A stretch of 64,000 bases of DNA from Ectothiorhodospira lacustris (GCF_022227845.1 NZ_JAJNQN010000008.1:1-64000), one strand, 5' to 3'; counted from the first letter of the stretch, positions 15,886-24,742 are shown. The notes: generated by a model not told the origin, from the letters alone. Numbers and translations: made by a program.

Positions 15886-18671
15886 AGCCGTCTCCCACAG
15901 AGGGCGAGCAAGAGGAGATTTCCGCGCTGATCGCCACACTGCACGAGACCGGGCAACGCCTGGAGCTGCTCACCGCGGGCGAAGTGGACTCGGTGAGCGA
16001 CGCCGAGGGCAGGCCCTTCCTGCTACTGAGCGCCCAGGAGCGGCTGCGCCATATCGAGGCCACGAAGCAGGCTGCCGTGCTCAACGCCCTTCCCGCACAT
16101 ATTGTCCTGCTCGACGCCCAGGGTGTCATCGTCTCCGTGAACGAAGCGTGGCGGCATTTCGGCGATGCCAATGCTGCACAGTGCCCGGGTTATGGCGTCG
16201 GCGTCGACTACCTCCGGGTCTGCGACCAGGCGCAAGGAGAAGGCTCCGCCGAGGCGAGCCAGGCCGCCGCCGGCATCCGCGCGGTGCTCGCGGGCAAGAC
16301 GAAGCGCTTCTCGCTCGAGTATCCCTGCCACTCACCGACCGAGAAGCGCTGGTTCCTGATGAGCGCGACCCCGCTCACTGAGGACGGCGGGAACGGTGCT
16401 ATCGTCATGCACATCGATATCTCGGAGAGAAGGCAGGCCGAAGAGGACCTGCGCGTGAGCGAGACGCGCTTGCGCGAGATGGCCGAGAGCATCCGCGACG
16501 TCTTCTTCCTGCGCGACAAGGTGGGCGGGATGTTGTATGTGAGTCCGGCCTACGCGGAGATCTGGGGCCGCAGCTGCGAGAGCCTGTACGTCGACCCGGA
16601 CTCGTGGCGCGATGCGATCCACCCCGATGACCGTGCGGCGACGCTGAAGAAAATGCGCAGTGAGCTGATGGAGGGCAAGATAGAGATCGAATACCGCATC
16701 GTGCGCCCCGACGGCTCGGTCCGCTGGATCGAATCCCGCGGCTTCCCGGTGCGCGATACCGCCGGCACCATCGTGCGTCTCGCCGGGGTCTCCACCGACA
16801 TCACCGTGCGCAAGCGCGCCGAGCTCAGCATCCAGCGCCTGAACCGGGTGAACGCGATGCTGAGCCGGATCAACGGCCTGATCGTGCGCGTGCGCACCCG
16901 CGACGAGTTGTTCGAGGAAGCCTGCCGCATCGCCGTCGAGGCCGGTGGTTTCCGCATGGCGTGGATTGGCCTCACCGACCCCACTTCGATGAAGCTCGTG
17001 CCGGCCGCCTCGGCAGGTACCGATGATATTCTCGCCGATGCGAAATCCTGCATGATGCTTCAGGACGACGCGCCAGGCGGGTACGGCCCCTCCGCGATGG
17101 CGGTGCGCGAACGTAAGGCGATCCTGGTCAACGATGTCGCAAGCGACGTGCGGATCCTGGATAAGGGCGCTCACCTGCAGCGGGGGATCCACTCGCTCGC
17201 CAGCCTGCCGTTGATGATCAACGATGAGGTGATAGGCGTGTTCGGCCTGCAAGCGCCGGACACCGGTTTCTTCGACGAGGCGGAGGTGAAACTTCTGCAT
17301 CAGCTGGCCGAAGACATCGCATTCGCCATCGATCATATCGACAAGCAGGACCGGCTCGACTACCTCGCCTACTACGATGCGCTCACCGGGCTGGCGAACC
17401 GCAGCCTTTTCATCGAGCGCGTGTCGCAGTACATGAAGACCGCCGCCGCCGCCGGGCATTCGCTCGCCCTCTTTCTGGTGGACCTGGAGCGGTTCAAATA
17501 TTTCAATGACAGCCTCGGCCGCCCGGCGGGTGACGCCTTACTGCGACACGTGGCCCAGTGGCTCACACAAAGCATCGGGGACGCCAGCCTGCTCGCACGG
17601 ATTGGTGCAGACCAGTTCGCGGTGGTGCTGCCCGAAGTCCGCAATGAAGGGGACGTGGCGCGGCTGCTGGAGAAGTTGATGGCAGTCTTTCAAGATCGAT
17701 CGTTCAACCTGGAGGACGACACCTATCGCGTGGCCGCGAGAACCGGCGTGGCGCTATTTCCCCAGGACGGCAAGGAAGCCGAGGCCCTGTTCCTGAACGC
17801 CGAGGCGGCGCTGAAGAATGCCAAGACCCGCGGCGACCGCTACCTCTTCTATTCGCACAAGATGACCAAGGCCATGGCCGGCAAGTTGATTCTGGAGAAC
17901 CAGCTGCGCCAGGCGATCGACCGAGAGGAGTTCGTGCTGCACTACCAGCCCAAGGTGAGCTTCGCGAGCGGCAAGCTCACCAGCGCCGAGGCGCTGATCC
18001 GCTGGAACGATCCGCGCACCGGGCAGGTGCCGCCGGGTCAGTTCATCCCGGTGCTGGAGGAAACCGGGATGATCTACGAGGCGGGTCGCTGGGCACTGCG
18101 CAAGGCGATCGCGAACTACCTGCGCTGGCTGGACACGGGGCTGCCTGCGGTGCGTGTTGCGGTCAACGTATCGGCCCTGCAGCTGCGCAGCCCCGGCTTC
18201 ATCGCCGAACTGGAGCAGGCCCTTGCCGTCGATACGCGCGCCGCGGCGGGCCTGGAGCTTGAGATCACCGAGAGCCTCATCATGGCGGACGTGGAGCACA
18301 GCATCGCCACGCTGCAGGCGGTGCGCGCCATGGGCGTCACTGTCGCGATCGACGATTTCGGCACCGGCTTCTCTTCACTCAGTTATCTGATGAAGCTGCC
18401 CGTGGACACGCTGAAGATCGACCGCTCCTTCGTGTTGGCGATGACGCAGTCCCCTCAAGGGTTGGCCCTGGTCACGACCATCATCAATCTGACGCATTCG
18501 CTCAAGCTCAATGCGGTGGCGGAGGGCGTGGAGACGCAGGAGCAGTCGCGCCTGCTGCGTCTGATGGGCTGCGACGAGATGCAGGGCTACCTCGTCAGTA
18601 AGCCGCTGCCTGTCGAGATATTCGAAACGCGCTTCCTGGCGCGGGTCAGCTCCGAGCAAAGGCAGCGTTAG
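15882..18671 (+). CDS. PAS-PAS-GAF-GGDEF(degenerate)-EAL c-di-GMP phosphodiesterase
   Basis: This is a 929-residue soluble sensor protein. A PAS-like domain (about 55-180, start of HIVLLDAQGVIVSVNEAW), a PAS/PAC domain (about 185-315), a GAF domain (about 330-480), a GGDEF domain and an EAL domain follow in order. The cyclase signature is GADQF (575-579), so synthesis is probably lost, although it may bind GTP. The EAL domain keeps its metal/catalytic set: Glu703 of EAL, NVSALQL, EITES, DDFGTGFSS, KIDRSF and EGVE. It should hydrolyse c-di-GMP to pGpG. The ATG at 15882 overlaps the kaiB stop (ATGA) and begins at the first residues not belonging to KaiC/KaiB frames. No transmembrane segments are seen. 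Its stop overlaps that of the convergent LOV gene. Confidence 0.9.
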   Translation: MKPSPTEGEQEEISALIATLHETGQRLELLTAGEVDSVSDAEGRPFLLLSAQERLRHIEATKQAAVLNALPAHIVLLDAQGVIVSVNEAWRHFGDANAAQCPGYGVGVDYLRVCDQAQGEGSAEASQAAAGIRAVLAGKTKRFSLEYPCHSPTEKRWFLMSATPLTEDGGNGAIVMHIDISERRQAEEDLRVSETRLREMAESIRDVFFLRDKVGGMLYVSPAYAEIWGRSCESLYVDPDSWRDAIHPDDRAATLKKMRSELMEGKIEIEYRIVRPDGSVRWIESRGFPVRDTAGTIVRLAGVSTDITVRKRAELSIQRLNRVNAMLSRINGLIVRVRTRDELFEEACRIAVEAGGFRMAWIGLTDPTSMKLVPAASAGTDDILADAKSCMMLQDDAPGGYGPSAMAVRERKAILVNDVASDVRILDKGAHLQRGIHSLASLPLMINDEVIGVFGLQAPDTGFFDEAEVKLLHQLAEDIAFAIDHIDKQDRLDYLAYYDALTGLANRSLFIERVSQYMKTAAAAGHSLALFLVDLERFKYFNDSLGRPAGDALLRHVAQWLTQSIGDASLLARIGADQFAVVLPEVRNEGDVARLLEKLMAVFQDRSFNLEDDTYRVAARTGVALFPQDGKEAEALFLNAEAALKNAKTRGDRYLFYSHKMTKAMAGKLILENQLRQAIDREEFVLHYQPKVSFASGKLTSAEALIRWNDPRTGQVPPGQFIPVLEETGMIYEAGRWALRKAIANYLRWLDTGLPAVRVAVNVSALQLRSPGFIAELEQALAVDTRAAAGLELEITESLIMADVEHSIATLQAVRAMGVTVAIDDFGTGFSSLSYLMKLPVDTLKIDRSFVLAMTQSPQGLALVTTIINLTHSLKLNAVAEGVETQEQSRLLRLMGCDEMQGYLVSKPLPVEIFETRFLARVSSEQRQR

Positions 18672-19141
18672 CCCGTGCCGTCCTGACGGGGTATTGGGGA
18701 GAGGGCGCCGAGGCGGCTCAGCTCCCGCTGGGCGGCCTCCAGGGCCTGCTCGGCTTCCACTTGCGTGGTGATGTCCTTCTGGATGCCGATGTAGTAAGTC
18801 AGCCGGTCCTCGTCATTGAACACCGGCGTGATGCTCAGTTCGTTCCAGAACAGGCTGCCGTCCTTGCGGTAGTTGCGCAGCCGCACCCGGCAGGGCATGC
18901 CCCGCTCCATGGCCTCCCGTATTTGCACCAGGCCGGGTTGGTCGCGATCATCGTTCTGCAGGAAGCGACAGTCCCGGTACAGGATTTCATCGGCACGATA
19001 ACCCGTCAGCCGTTCAAAGCCTGCGTTCACATAGATGAGTATGGTGTCATCGCCTTCCCGCTCGGCGATGGTCACGCCGTCATCGGAGGCGTCCACCGCC
19101 AGGGCCAGTAAGGCAGGATCAATCAGACGCTCACGTACCAT
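18668..19141 (-). CDS. Short LOV blue-light photoreceptor (PpSB1-LOV type)
   Basis: This 157-residue protein is a single LOV (PAS) domain with short flanking helices. The flavin-adduct motif DCRFLQ places the photoactive Cys at residue 58. The downstream LOV signatures NYRKDGSLFWNELSITPV and YYIGIQKDIT are intact, including the Gln that senses the flavin. It closely resembles, from memory, the Pseudomonas putida short LOV protein PpSB1-LOV, including EGDDTILIYVNA and DEILY-x-DCRFLQ. The usual Asn of GxNCRFLQ is Asp, as in that protein. Having no output domain, it must act by dimer rearrangement or partner binding. It lies 1 base after the FNR-like gene on the same strand and shares stop bases with the EAL gene. 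Confidence 0.92.
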   Translation of the reverse strand: MVRERLIDPALLALAVDASDDGVTIAEREGDDTILIYVNAGFERLTGYRADEILYRDCRFLQNDDRDQPGLVQIREAMERGMPCRVRLRNYRKDGSLFWNELSITPVFNDEDRLTYYIGIQKDITTQVEAEQALEAAQRELSRLGALSPIPRQDGTG

Positions 19142-19142
19142 A

Positions 19143-19937
19143 TCAGATCCCGGGGACGGATTCCGAGCCGCTCAGGCTTTCCAGGGCTTCCAGGTCATGG
19201 AGATAGATGATGCCGGCCTTCTCCGACAGATAACCCCGCCGTTTCCAGTCGGCAAAGAAGCGGCTGACCGTCTCCACGGTCAGGCCCAGCAGTGCGCCGG
19301 TCTCGGTGCGGGACAGGGGTAGCGGCATGCTGGGGTAGTGGCCGTTCTTGGCCCGCCAGTAGAGCAGGAAGGCAGCAAGCCGTTCACCGGCCTTTTTGGT
19401 ACCCAGTTCCAGGGCCAGGTTTTCCACCTGCTGCAGGGCCAGGGCCCAGCGGGCCAGCAGGGCATGGTTCAGGGTGGGGTGCTCCGCCTGCAGTCGTTTG
19501 AGCACCGGCAACGGCAGCCGGCAGATCTGGACCGGAGTCAGGGTGGTGGCCGTGTGGTTGTAGGCATGCCCCATCAGTCCTTCCGCCCCCATGACATCCC
19601 CCCGGGTCAGCAGGCGCAGGATCTGGTCGCGACCGTTCACGGCGGTACGCGTCAGTTTGATCACTCCGTCCTTGAGGGTGAACGCCGCATTGGCCTCGGC
19701 GCCTTCCCGGTAGAGGACATGGCCTGCAGGAAGATCAAGGTGTTCCGCCGGGTTGTTGAGCCTGAGCACCACCTCGTCCGGCAGATCGCCGAACAGGCTG
19801 ACGTCCCTGACCGGGCAGCGACCGCAGTCGTTATCCATCTGCGGCGTGACGGCCCGGCCCGGCTGGATATTTTTATCGCGCCGCCGGCGGCCGGCCGGGT
19901 CGCCATCGCCCAAGGCGAGATCACATGGGTTGGACAA
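19143..19937 (-). CDS. FNR/Crp-family transcription regulator with partial Cys set
   Basis: This 264-residue regulator has an N-terminal extension, a cyclic-nucleotide-type beta-roll (about 50-160), a dimer helix and a C-terminal winged helix. The recognition helix reads TVETVSRFF, which keeps the Glu-x-x-Ser-Arg that reads TTGAT half-sites. N-terminal cysteines are Cys5 and the CGRC pair (about 38-41), and another Cys sits in QICRLPL where FNR has Cys122. The third N-terminal ligand of E. coli FNR (C-x2-C-x5-C) is Ser here, so a standard [4Fe-4S] site is uncertain. The TTG start at 19937 follows AGGGGGAG by 9 bases; Met at 19838 is an alternative. Confidence 0.87.
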   Translation of the reverse strand: MSNPCDLALGDGDPAGRRRRDKNIQPGRAVTPQMDNDCGRCPVRDVSLFGDLPDEVVLRLNNPAEHLDLPAGHVLYREGAEANAAFTLKDGVIKLTRTAVNGRDQILRLLTRGDVMGAEGLMGHAYNHTATTLTPVQICRLPLPVLKRLQAEHPTLNHALLARWALALQQVENLALELGTKKAGERLAAFLLYWRAKNGHYPSMPLPLSRTETGALLGLTVETVSRFFADWKRRGYLSEKAGIIYLHDLEALESLSGSESVPGI

Positions 19938-20047
19938 CGGTGAACGCTCCCCCTAACGATGGGTCTCTTCAAGGTTTTCCATACTAGCATGGTATGAAAC
20001 TGCCCTGGGTATCGAAAAGATGCCCTGTACGAGCCTTTTTCAGCCCG

Positions 20048-20596
20048 TCATTCGATGAGTCTGAGCAGGACCAGCACGGCGCCCGTACCGCCGTCCGCGG
20101 GGCGTGCCGAGCAGAAGGCCAGGATGTCCGAGCGTTGCTGTAGCCAGTGGGCCACCCGGCTCTTGAGTACCGGTCCCCGGTTGCTGGAGCGCAGGCCCTT
20201 GCCGTGGATGATGCGCACACAGCGCAGGCGGCGCGTCCTGGCTTCGGCGATGAACAGGCCCAGCTCCGCATGGGCTTCGCGGGCCGTCATGCCGTGCAGA
20301 TCCAGTTCCGCCCCGATCCGGTAATGCCCACGCCGCAGCTTCTTGAAGACCTGTCGCTGCAGGCCTTCGCGCATGAAGATGAGTTCGTCGCCTGGCTGGA
20401 TGTCGGTGACCTGGAAGGGGTCCTCAACCATGGCTTCCAGGGCGCGCTGGTGCTGGGCCTCGGTCTGGCGGGGTCTGGGGGGTGGCCGCCGGGGTTGCAG
20501 CGTGGCCCGGTCTGCGCGCACGGGCTCCACCGGGCCTACGGCCTGGCGGAAGAGGGCGATGTCATCATCTTGATCTTGCGAGTCTTGCGGCGGCAT
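20048..20596 (-). CDS. Smr/MutS2-type domain protein (SmrA/YfcN-like endonuclease)
   Basis: This 182-residue protein has a charged, Gln/Asp-rich N-terminal arm (DALFRQAVGPVEPV-type DUF1318 region) and a C-terminal Smr domain (about 95-180). The Smr signatures LDLHGMTAREAHAEL and the Gly-rich HGKGLRS are present, then a VLL strand at the end. Smr proteins nick DNA or RNA. The start at 20596 (MPPQDSQDQ) is chosen as the first Met before conserved sequence; the frame is open to 20713. It is divergent from surE. Confidence 0.85.
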   Translation of the reverse strand: MPPQDSQDQDDDIALFRQAVGPVEPVRADRATLQPRRPPPRPRQTEAQHQRALEAMVEDPFQVTDIQPGDELIFMREGLQRQVFKKLRRGHYRIGAELDLHGMTAREAHAELGLFIAEARTRRLRCVRIIHGKGLRSSNRGPVLKSRVAHWLQQRSDILAFCSARPADGGTGAVLVLLRLIE

Positions 20597-20734
20597 GTCA
20601 GGGATCCGTTGCCGGTGGTTTGAGCCTGCTCGGGCCGTCGGCGGCATGAGCGTGTCGGCCGGAAAGATTCGGTGGACATGCGCCGGGGACGGGCTTTCCA
20701 GTATATTAACCACTTGACTTCAAAGTGACTCGAT

Positions 20735-21487
20735 ATGCGCATACTGCTCAGTAACGATGATGGTGTCCACGCTCAGGGCCTGCAAACGCTGGCCAAGGCC
20801 CTCAGGACCTGTGCCCAAGTCCATGTGGTGGCACCGGACCGTGACCGCAGTGGTGCCAGTAATTCCCTGACCCTGTCCCGCCCGCTGCGCCCGGAAACTC
20901 TCGACAGCGGTGATGTGCGGGTGGACGGCACACCCACCGACTGTGTCCATCTGGCCATCACCGGCCTGCTGGAAGAGGAGCCGGACATGGTGATTTCGGG
21001 GATCAACTCGGGCGCCAATCTGGGGGATGACGTCCTTTACTCGGGTACCGTGGCCGCGGCCATGGAAGGCCGCTTTCTCGGGTTGCCGGCCATTGCCGTT
21101 TCCCTGGCCGGCTACCCTTGTCAGCACTTCGATTCCGCCGCCCGGGCGGTGATGCAGTTGCTGGAACGTCTGCGCAACATGCCTCTGCCTTCCGACACCA
21201 TCCTGAATGTCAATGTTCCGAATCTGCCCTGGGGAGAGATCCGCGGTTTCCAGACCACCCGGCTGGGGCATCGTCACAAGGCGGAACCGGTCACCCGTGC
21301 CACGGACCCCCGGGGACGACCCATTTACTGGGTGGGTCCCGCCGGGCCGGAACAGGACGCCGGGCCGGGCACCGACTTTCACGCAATCCGCTCCGGGTAT
21401 GTGTCCGTCACGCCGATTCAGGTGGATCTGACCCGCTACGATGCCATGGATGTGGTGAGTCGCTGGCTGACGGGAGAGCAGGCTTGA
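20735..21487 (+). CDS. surE: 5'/3'-nucleotidase SurE
   Basis: This 250-residue divalent-metal phosphatase acts on nucleoside monophosphates and short polyphosphate. The N-terminal metal site [13 protein letters not shown] (Asp-Asp, about residues 8-9) and the ligand Asn in [11 protein letters not shown] (about 92) are present, with [10 protein letters not shown] following. The length is typical. It is the first gene of the surE-pcm-yqaA-nlpD-rpoS run. Confidence 0.96.
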   Translation: MRILLSNDDGVHAQGLQTLAKALRTCAQVHVVAPDRDRSGASNSLTLSRPLRPETLDSGDVRVDGTPTDCVHLAITGLLEEEPDMVISGINSGANLGDDVLYSGTVAAAMEGRFLGLPAIAVSLAGYPCQHFDSAARAVMQLLERLRNMPLPSDTILNVNVPNLPWGEIRGFQTTRLGHRHKAEPVTRATDPRGRPIYWVGPAGPEQDAGPGTDFHAIRSGYVSVTPIQVDLTRYDAMDVVSRWLTGEQA

Positions 21488-22149
21488 ACCAGGATCTTGC
21501 GGGAATCGGCATGACCTCCCAGCGTGCTCGTGATCGACTGGCCCGCCGGCTGCAGGAGCTGGGAATCCGTGATGTCCGGGTGCTGGAGGTGATGCGCTCC
21601 ACCCCGCGACATCTGTTCGTGGATGAGGCGCTGGCCCATCGGGCCTATGAGAACACAGCCCTGCCCATCGGGTTCGGCCAGACCATTTCCCAGCCCTATA
21701 TCGTGGCCAGGATGACCGAAGCCCTGCTGGAGGAGGGAGTGCCGGAACTGGTGCTTGAGGTGGGCACCGGGTCAGGGTATCAGGCGGCCGTACTGGCCCA
21801 ACTGGTGGGGCGCGTGATCAGTCTGGAACGGGTCCGCCCCCTGCAACGCCGGGCCCGTGAGGTGCTCAGCAGCATGCGTCTGCACAATGTCAGCCTGCGC
21901 CATACGGACGGCACCCACGGGTGGTCGGAAAATGCCCCCTATGACGGGATCCTGCTCACGGCGGCACCTCGGCAGATTCCCGAGCCCCTGCTGATGCAGC
22001 TCAAGGTGGGGGGGTGGCTCCTGGCCCCCGTCGGCGGCGAGCATGAATCCCAGTCCCTGGTGCGCATCACTCGCACCACCAAGGCCTTCGTCAAGGATGA
22101 GCTGGGGCCGGTGAGCTTCGTACCGCTGTTGCCGGGAGAGGTTCTATGA
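21484..22149 (+). CDS. pcm: Protein-L-isoaspartate O-methyltransferase
   Basis: This enzyme of about 221 residues methylates isoaspartyl residues in damaged proteins for repair. It has the family hallmarks [15 protein letters not shown] (substrate loop), the SAM motif [16 protein letters not shown], and FVPLLPG near the end. The TTG start at 21484 overlaps the surE stop and follows GGGAGAG; the ATG at 21511 ([10 protein letters not shown]) is the alternative and matches many relatives. Its end overlaps yqaA by ATGA. Confidence 0.94.
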   Translation: MNQDLAGIGMTSQRARDRLARRLQELGIRDVRVLEVMRSTPRHLFVDEALAHRAYENTALPIGFGQTISQPYIVARMTEALLEEGVPELVLEVGTGSGYQAAVLAQLVGRVISLERVRPLQRRAREVLSSMRLHNVSLRHTDGTHGWSENAPYDGILLTAAPRQIPEPLLMQLKVGGWLLAPVGGEHESQSLVRITRTTKAFVKDELGPVSFVPLLPGEVL

Positions 22150-22730
22150 AGCTGTTCGGTCCGCTCTATGACCGGGTCATGGGCTGGTCACGGCATCGCC
22201 ATGCGCCTCGCTATTTGGCGGCCCTGTCCTTTGCCGAGTCGTCCTTCTTTCCGGTACCGCCGGATGTGATGCTCGCACCGATGGTGGCGGCACAGCCGCA
22301 ACGGGGGGTGTATCTGGCCTTCATCACCACACTGTTTTCCGTGCTGGGCGGATTGTTGGGGTATCTGTTGGGGTATCTGGCCTTCGGTATGCTCGAACCC
22401 CTGATCCTGAACGCCGGCTATGGTGAAGAACTGGCATTGGCACAGGAATGGTTTACCCTCTGGGGGGTGTGGGTCGTGCTCGTCGCGGGTTTTTCTCCCA
22501 TTCCCTACAAGCTCTTCACCATCACCGCCGGTGCCCTGTCCATGGCCCTGCTGCCTTTCGTCATCGCCTCGTTCCTGGGGCGGGGGGCGCGTTTCTTTGC
22601 CGTTGCGCTGTTGATTGGCTGGCTGGGGCCGCGGGTGGAACCAAAATTGCGGCCTTATATCGAATGGCTGGGATGGCTGACGGTAGTCTGCCTGTTACTG
22701 GCGGTTGCTCTCTATCAATGGTACGGATGA
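22146..22730 (+). CDS. YqaA/DedA-superfamily inner-membrane protein
   Basis: This is a 194-residue membrane protein of the VTT (DedA) fold with four or five hydrophobic segments. The characteristic re-entrant stretches are present: FAESSFFPVPPDVML near residue 28 and AGFSPIPYKLFTITAGAL near 116, the latter with the conserved Pro-x-Pro. DedA relatives are flippases or transporters linked to membrane energetics; the substrate here is unknown. It is translationally coupled to pcm and lies between pcm and nlpD, a position also seen in some other proteobacteria. Confidence 0.85.
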   Translation: MKLFGPLYDRVMGWSRHRHAPRYLAALSFAESSFFPVPPDVMLAPMVAAQPQRGVYLAFITTLFSVLGGLLGYLLGYLAFGMLEPLILNAGYGEELALAQEWFTLWGVWVVLVAGFSPIPYKLFTITAGALSMALLPFVIASFLGRGARFFAVALLIGWLGPRVEPKLRPYIEWLGWLTVVCLLLAVALYQWYG

Positions 22731-22740
22731 ACGAGACACG

Positions 22741-23649
22741 GTGAAGGGACTGGCACTCATTCTGCTGATGCTCATGGTTTCGGGCTGCGCCGCCGTCAAG
22801 CCCGAAGATCCGGCGTTTCGTTCCGGTACCTATACCGTCCGCCAGCATGAAACCCTGTATTCCATCGCCTGGCGTTACGGCCTGGAGTGGCAGGCGCTGG
22901 CGCGTTGGAACGGGATCCGTGAGCCTTATACCATCTATCCCGGCCAGCGCCTGCGCATGAATCCGCCGCCGGGACAGTCCAGGACGGCATCGGCACCGAC
23001 ACCGGCCGCCACGCCGGCACCGCGGACCACTGCGGCGACACCCCGGGAAACCCGGACCGAGCCGCCGCCGCGGGCGGCCACGCCGACACCGGCGCCGCCG
23101 GCTTCCGCTTCCGCGCGTCCCGCTCCCACCGCATCGGTCCCGCCCCCGACTTCATCCTCTCCGGCCCCGACGCCGCCGCCGTCTTCATCGGCCAGTTCCA
23201 CCCCGCCCCGGCCGGCCCCCGTGGCCCAGCCGGTGCGTGAGCCGGCCACCCCCACCTCCGCCCCGGCGGCCACCGGTCCCCTGGTGTGGCAGTGGCCCAC
23301 CGAAGGGCAGGTAGTGCGCCGCTTCGATGCCCAAGGGACCGGGAAAAAGGGCATCGCCATTACCGGCCAGCGGGGCCAGCCGGTACGGGCCGCCGCCCCC
23401 GGCCGGGTGGTCTACAGCGGAAGTGGACTTGTCGGATATGGAAAGCTTATTATCATCAAGCATAACGACAGTTATTTAAGTGCTTATGGTCACAATGAAA
23501 AAATCCTTGTGAATGAAGGCGCTACGGTATCTGCTGGACAGCAGATCGCCCTGCTGGGGGACACCGGTACGGACCGGCCCATGCTGCATTTCGAAATCCG
23601 CGAGGATGGCAAGCCGGTCGATCCCCTGCGCTACATACCGGACCGATAA
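22741..23649 (+). CDS. nlpD: LysM-M23 lipoprotein NlpD (amidase activator)
   Basis: This envelope lipoprotein of about 302 residues has lipobox MVSGC (Cys about residue 16), a LysM domain (about 30-75: YTVRQHETLYSIAWRYGLEWQALARWNG), a long Pro/Ala/Thr-rich linker (about 80-190) and a C-terminal LytM/M23 domain (about 195-300). The M23 domain lacks the catalytic HxH/HxxxD set: the HxxxD position reads GQRGQ and the LHFEIR His is the main one kept. It should therefore activate amidase AmiC rather than cleave. GTG at 22741 is chosen because it opens directly on the signal peptide. It precedes rpoS by 33 bases. Confidence 0.9.
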   Translation: MKGLALILLMLMVSGCAAVKPEDPAFRSGTYTVRQHETLYSIAWRYGLEWQALARWNGIREPYTIYPGQRLRMNPPPGQSRTASAPTPAATPAPRTTAATPRETRTEPPPRAATPTPAPPASASARPAPTASVPPPTSSSPAPTPPPSSSASSTPPRPAPVAQPVREPATPTSAPAATGPLVWQWPTEGQVVRRFDAQGTGKKGIAITGQRGQPVRAAAPGRVVYSGSGLVGYGKLIIIKHNDSYLSAYGHNEKILVNEGATVSAGQQIALLGDTGTDRPMLHFEIREDGKPVDPLRYIPDR

Positions 23650-23682
23650 CTAGGGGCGTGGCAGCCCCGCACAGGAGGTCAC

Positions 23683-24720
23683 ATGCCCAAAAGGCGAGAC
23701 AAGAACCCCGTGTATGAGGATATGGAGGAACGACTGGATGAGGAGGAGGATGCCGGGGATGAGCCGCCGGACCCGGAACAGACAGCGTCATCACCACTGA
23801 AGGACGATGCCGATGAAGCGGAGGAGAGCCTGACGGAAGACGAAGAGCCGTCCATGGTCTTTGCGGCGGGCGAAGTGCCCAAGAGCGACATGGACGCCAC
23901 CCGGATCTATCTGAGCGAGATCGAATTCTCACCATTGCTGACCCCGGAGGAGGAGGTTTATTACTCGAGGCTGGCGCAACAGGGTGATGAATACGGCCGC
24001 CGGAAGATGATCGAATGCAATCTGCGACTGGTGGTCAAGATCGCCCGGCGCTACATGAATCGTGGTCTGGCCCTGCTGGATCTGATCGAAGAGGGCAACC
24101 TGGGGCTGATCCGTGCCGTGGAAAAATTCGATCCGGAACGTGGTTTCCGCTTTTCCACTTACGCCACTTGGTGGATTCGCCAGACCATCGAACGCGCCAT
24201 CATGAATCAGACCCGAACCATCCGTCTGCCCATCCACGTGATCAAGGAACTGAACGTCTACCTGCGCGCATCCCGTCAGCTGGCCCAGGAACTGGATCAT
24301 GAGCCGACGGCGGAGGAGGTGGCCAGACACCTGGACAAGCCGGTGCAGGACGTGAAGCGGATGCTGGCGCTGTCGGAACGGGTGACCTCGGTGGATCTGC
24401 CCATCGGCAAGGAGAGTGATCGTCCTTTGCTGGATGTCATTCCCGACGAGCAGACCCCGGAGCCTGCGGCGCTGATTCAGGACGAAGACGTGATCCACTA
24501 CGTGGATGAATGGCTGATGGAGCTGGATGAAAAGCAGCGCGAGGTGATCGTCCGTCGCTTCGGGCTGCATGGTTTTGAGCGCAGTACCCTGGAGCAGGTG
24601 GGGCTTGAACTGGGCGTCACCCGGGAGCGGGTACGGCAGATCCAGATGGATGCCCTCAAGCGCCTGCGCAAGATCCTCGAAAGTCGGGGGTTTTCCGAAG
24701 AAACGCTGTTGCAGAACTGA
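23683..24720 (+). CDS. rpoS: RNA polymerase sigma factor RpoS
   Basis: This is a 345-residue group 2 sigma-70 factor for stationary phase and general stress. After a Glu/Asp-rich N-terminal arm (about 8-60), region 1.2 begins at [11 protein letters not shown]. Region 2 has [27 protein letters not shown] and the -10 binding stretch [16 protein letters not shown]. Regions 3 and 4 follow, with the helix-turn-helix [12 protein letters not shown] near the end. AGGAGG (23674-23679) sits 3-4 bases before the ATG. A 5-bp GGGGC/GCCCC hairpin (23653-23668) lies between the nlpD stop and this site. As elsewhere, an additional promoter inside nlpD is likely. Confidence 0.96.
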   Translation: MPKRRDKNPVYEDMEERLDEEEDAGDEPPDPEQTASSPLKDDADEAEESLTEDEEPSMVFAAGEVPKSDMDATRIYLSEIEFSPLLTPEEEVYYSRLAQQGDEYGRRKMIECNLRLVVKIARRYMNRGLALLDLIEEGNLGLIRAVEKFDPERGFRFSTYATWWIRQTIERAIMNQTRTIRLPIHVIKELNVYLRASRQLAQELDHEPTAEEVARHLDKPVQDVKRMLALSERVTSVDLPIGKESDRPLLDVIPDEQTPEPAALIQDEDVIHYVDEWLMELDEKQREVIVRRFGLHGFERSTLEQVGLELGVTRERVRQIQMDALKRLRKILESRGFSEETLLQN

Positions 24721-24742
24721 AGTGCCCGGCAAGCCGGCGTTG

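Noticed and set aside
19980-19996. CATAC-N7-GTATG inverted repeat upstream of the FNR-like gene
   Set aside because: Arms are only five bases and do not resemble an FNR or CRP site; the nearby TAGTAT lacks a -35. Too weak to call.
20714-20719. TTGACT as -35 for surE
   Set aside because: The matching -10 would fall inside the surE coding sequence at 17-base spacing, so it cannot serve that start.
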